Source: JAIBJN01 sp963775395 (GTDB taxonomy: Bacteria; Actinomycetota; Thermoleophilia; Gaiellales; Gaiellaceae). From it: DNA of 14,317 bases. The stretch covers positions 1 through 14,317 of the forward strand of contig CAVZIX010000003.1 in NCBI GenBank assembly GCA_963775395.1, read 5' to 3'. The notes below the pieces were generated by a model, which was not told the DNA's origin, ran no database searches, and saw only the letters and a program-made list of their open reading frames with translations. A program made the position numbers and the translations under genes. Below, piece by piece: positions 13,464 through 14,317 of the stretch. Position 1 is the first letter of the stretch. Each line of letters begins with the position of its first letter.

Positions 13464-13470
13464 GGAGCAC

Positions 13471-14004
13471 ATGGCCGTCGCCCACCGCGTCTACGCCGAG
13501 GCCCTGCTCGGGGCCGCCGGCGAGAAGGGCCGCCTCGCCGAGGTCCGCGAGGAGCTCGCCGACTTCGCCGAAGCCGTCGAGTCGAGCGACGAGCTGCGCT
13601 CGTTCCTCCGCAACCCCCAGATCGAGCCGCACGTGAAGCGCGATGCGCTCGCGGCGCTGCTCGCCGACGCGGACGAGCTCGTCCGCAACTTCCTGCTGCT
13701 GCTGGCCGAGAAGGGCCGGATCGCCGAGATCGACGAGATCCATTCGGAGTTCGAGCGGCTGATCGCGCAGCAGGCCCGTGTCCTCGAGCTCGAGCTGACG
13801 ACCGCCGTCGAGCTCTCCGACGAGGAGGCGGCGCAGCTCGTGCGCCGGATCGAGGACGCCGCCGGCCGCAGGGTCGAGGCCACGCGCCGCGTCGACCCCG
13901 ACATCATCGGCGGGATCGTCGTCCAGGCCGGCTCCCGTCGACTCGACGCGAGCGTGCGCGGCCGGCTCAACCGCCTTCGCCAGGAACTCACCGCCCGACG
14001 CTAA
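13471..14004 (+). CDS. atpH: F1Fo ATP synthase subunit delta
   Basis: Connects the top of F1 to the b stalk. 177 residues, the usual bacterial length. It begins AHRVYAEALLGAA (4-16), the conserved helix that contacts alpha, and has FLRNPQIEPHVKRDAL (45-60) and NFLLLLAEKGRIAEI (73-87). The C-terminal family signature is PDIIGGIVVQAGSRRLDASV (143-162). It is a stand-alone delta, not the b-delta fusion found in mycobacteria. The ATG at 13471 follows GGGAG with only 3 bases between, a tight but usable ribosome site. atpA follows after 11 bases. Confidence 0.96.
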   Translation: MAVAHRVYAEALLGAAGEKGRLAEVREELADFAEAVESSDELRSFLRNPQIEPHVKRDALAALLADADELVRNFLLLLAEKGRIAEIDEIHSEFERLIAQQARVLELELTTAVELSDEEAAQLVRRIEDAAGRRVEATRRVDPDIIGGIVVQAGSRRLDASVRGRLNRLRQELTARR

Positions 14005-14008
14005 GGAG
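14003..14008 (+). promoter_or_regulatory. atpA: Shine-Dalgarno sequence fixing the TTG start of atpA
   Basis: AAGGAG overlaps the atpH stop and sits 7 bases before TTG 14016. With the conserved protein N-terminus directly after, it makes the TTG start convincing. Confidence 0.8.
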
Positions 14009-14015
14009 CCACACG

Positions 14016-14317
14016 TTGAAGCTACGTCCAGAAGAGATCACGTCGATTCTCAAGCAGCGCATCGAGGAGTACGACGTCGAGACAGACCTCGCCGAGGTCG
14101 GAACCGTCCTCCAGATCGGCGACGGCATCGCCCGCGTCTACGGCCTCGAAAGCTGCCTGTCGTTGGAGATGCTCGAGCTCGAGCACGGCGTCACGGGCAT
14201 CGCGCTCAACCTCGAGGAGGACAACGTCGGCGTCGCGCTCTTCGGCGACTGGGAGAAGATCGGGGAGGGCGGGACCGTCAAGCGCACGGGCCACGTCATC
14301 AGCGTCCCGGTGGGGGA
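14016..14317 (+). CDS. atpA: F1Fo ATP synthase subunit alpha, N-terminal part (runs off window)
   Basis: Non-catalytic nucleotide-binding subunit of F1; only about the first 100 of some 500 residues are present. The start is TTG at 14016, encoding (M)KLRPEEITSILKQRIEEY, the standard alpha N-terminus that binds delta. The beta-barrel domain follows: VGTVLQIGDGIARVYGLE, then TGIALNLEEDNVGVALFG, then GGTVKRTGHVISVPVG at the window edge. The usual ENVMAGEMLEF-like stretch after GIARVYGL reads ESCLSLEMLEL, a mild local divergence including a cysteine. An AAGGAG ribosome site lies 7 bases upstream. The Walker A motif lies beyond the window. Confidence 0.96.
   Translation, partial: MKLRPEEITSILKQRIEEYDVETDLAEVGTVLQIGDGIARVYGLESCLSLEMLELEHGVTGIALNLEEDNVGVALFGDWEKIGEGGTVKRTGHVISVPVG

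Noticed and set aside
1..14317. tRNA, rRNA, CRISPR array, insertion sequence, prophage, toxin-antitoxin or defence genes.
   Set aside because: I read through both strands and saw no cloverleaf-like genes, regular direct repeats, transposase motifs or such protein families. The window is essentially housekeeping.

Overview
The window is ordinary, very GC-rich bacterial chromosome carrying a deeply conserved housekeeping neighbourhood. The order rpmE, prfA, prmC, tsaC, wecA, atpI, atpB-E-F-H-A matches the one I know from Mycobacterium and other Actinobacteria. GTG and TTG starts are common and intergenic gaps are very short. A DUF1385 gene between rpmE and prfA, and glyA-upp just ahead of the ATP synthase genes, recall the Firmicutes version of the same cluster. 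My best guess is a deep-branching actinobacterium (Thermoleophilia/Gaiellales-like). That is inference from gene order and protein style, not from a marker search.

Layout, left to right. (1) 1-458: the C-terminal end of an electron-transfer flavoprotein:quinone oxidoreductase with its ferredoxin-like tail. (2) About 380-1387: a PLP-dependent threonine/serine ammonia-lyase whose start is unclear. (3) 1395-4468: translation and membrane block: ribosomal protein L31, the DUF1385 membrane protein, release factor 1, and the methyltransferase that modifies release factors. (4) 4469-4630: a palindrome-rich intergenic element resembling a REP doublet. (5) 4631-6333: threonylcarbamoyl-AMP synthase for tRNA t6A, then an extended SDR sugar-nucleotide enzyme with UXS/ArnA-type catalytic residues. 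(6) 6267-6572 on the minus strand: the only likely leftward gene, a small three-helix membrane protein. (7) 6605-8541: glyA and upp, translationally coupled. (8) 8547-11107: a WecA/TagO-type polyprenyl-phosphate sugar-1-phosphate transferase coupled by a GTGA overlap to a PLP decarboxylase-family protein. (9) 11184-14317: the ATP synthase operon: AtpZ-like and AtpI-like small membrane proteins, then a, c, b, delta and the first third or less of alpha, which runs off the window.

How they fit together. PrmC methylates the GGQ glutamine of the neighbouring PrfA. GlyA and Upp belong to one-carbon/serine metabolism and pyrimidine salvage. The sugar-nucleotide enzyme and WecA-like transferase suggest envelope glycan synthesis. 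The atp genes encode a proton-type F1Fo ATP synthase, judged from the c-subunit and the a-subunit residue pair.

I see no tRNA, rRNA, CRISPR array, insertion sequence, prophage, defence system or clearly novel multi-gene system. The items most worth a second look are the palindromic element at 4478-4609, the missing fourth cluster cysteine in the ETF-QO tail, the unannotated-looking antisense membrane gene, the PLP protein tied to wecA, the UXS/ArnA-like signature, and -10-like hexamers placed for leaderless transcripts.
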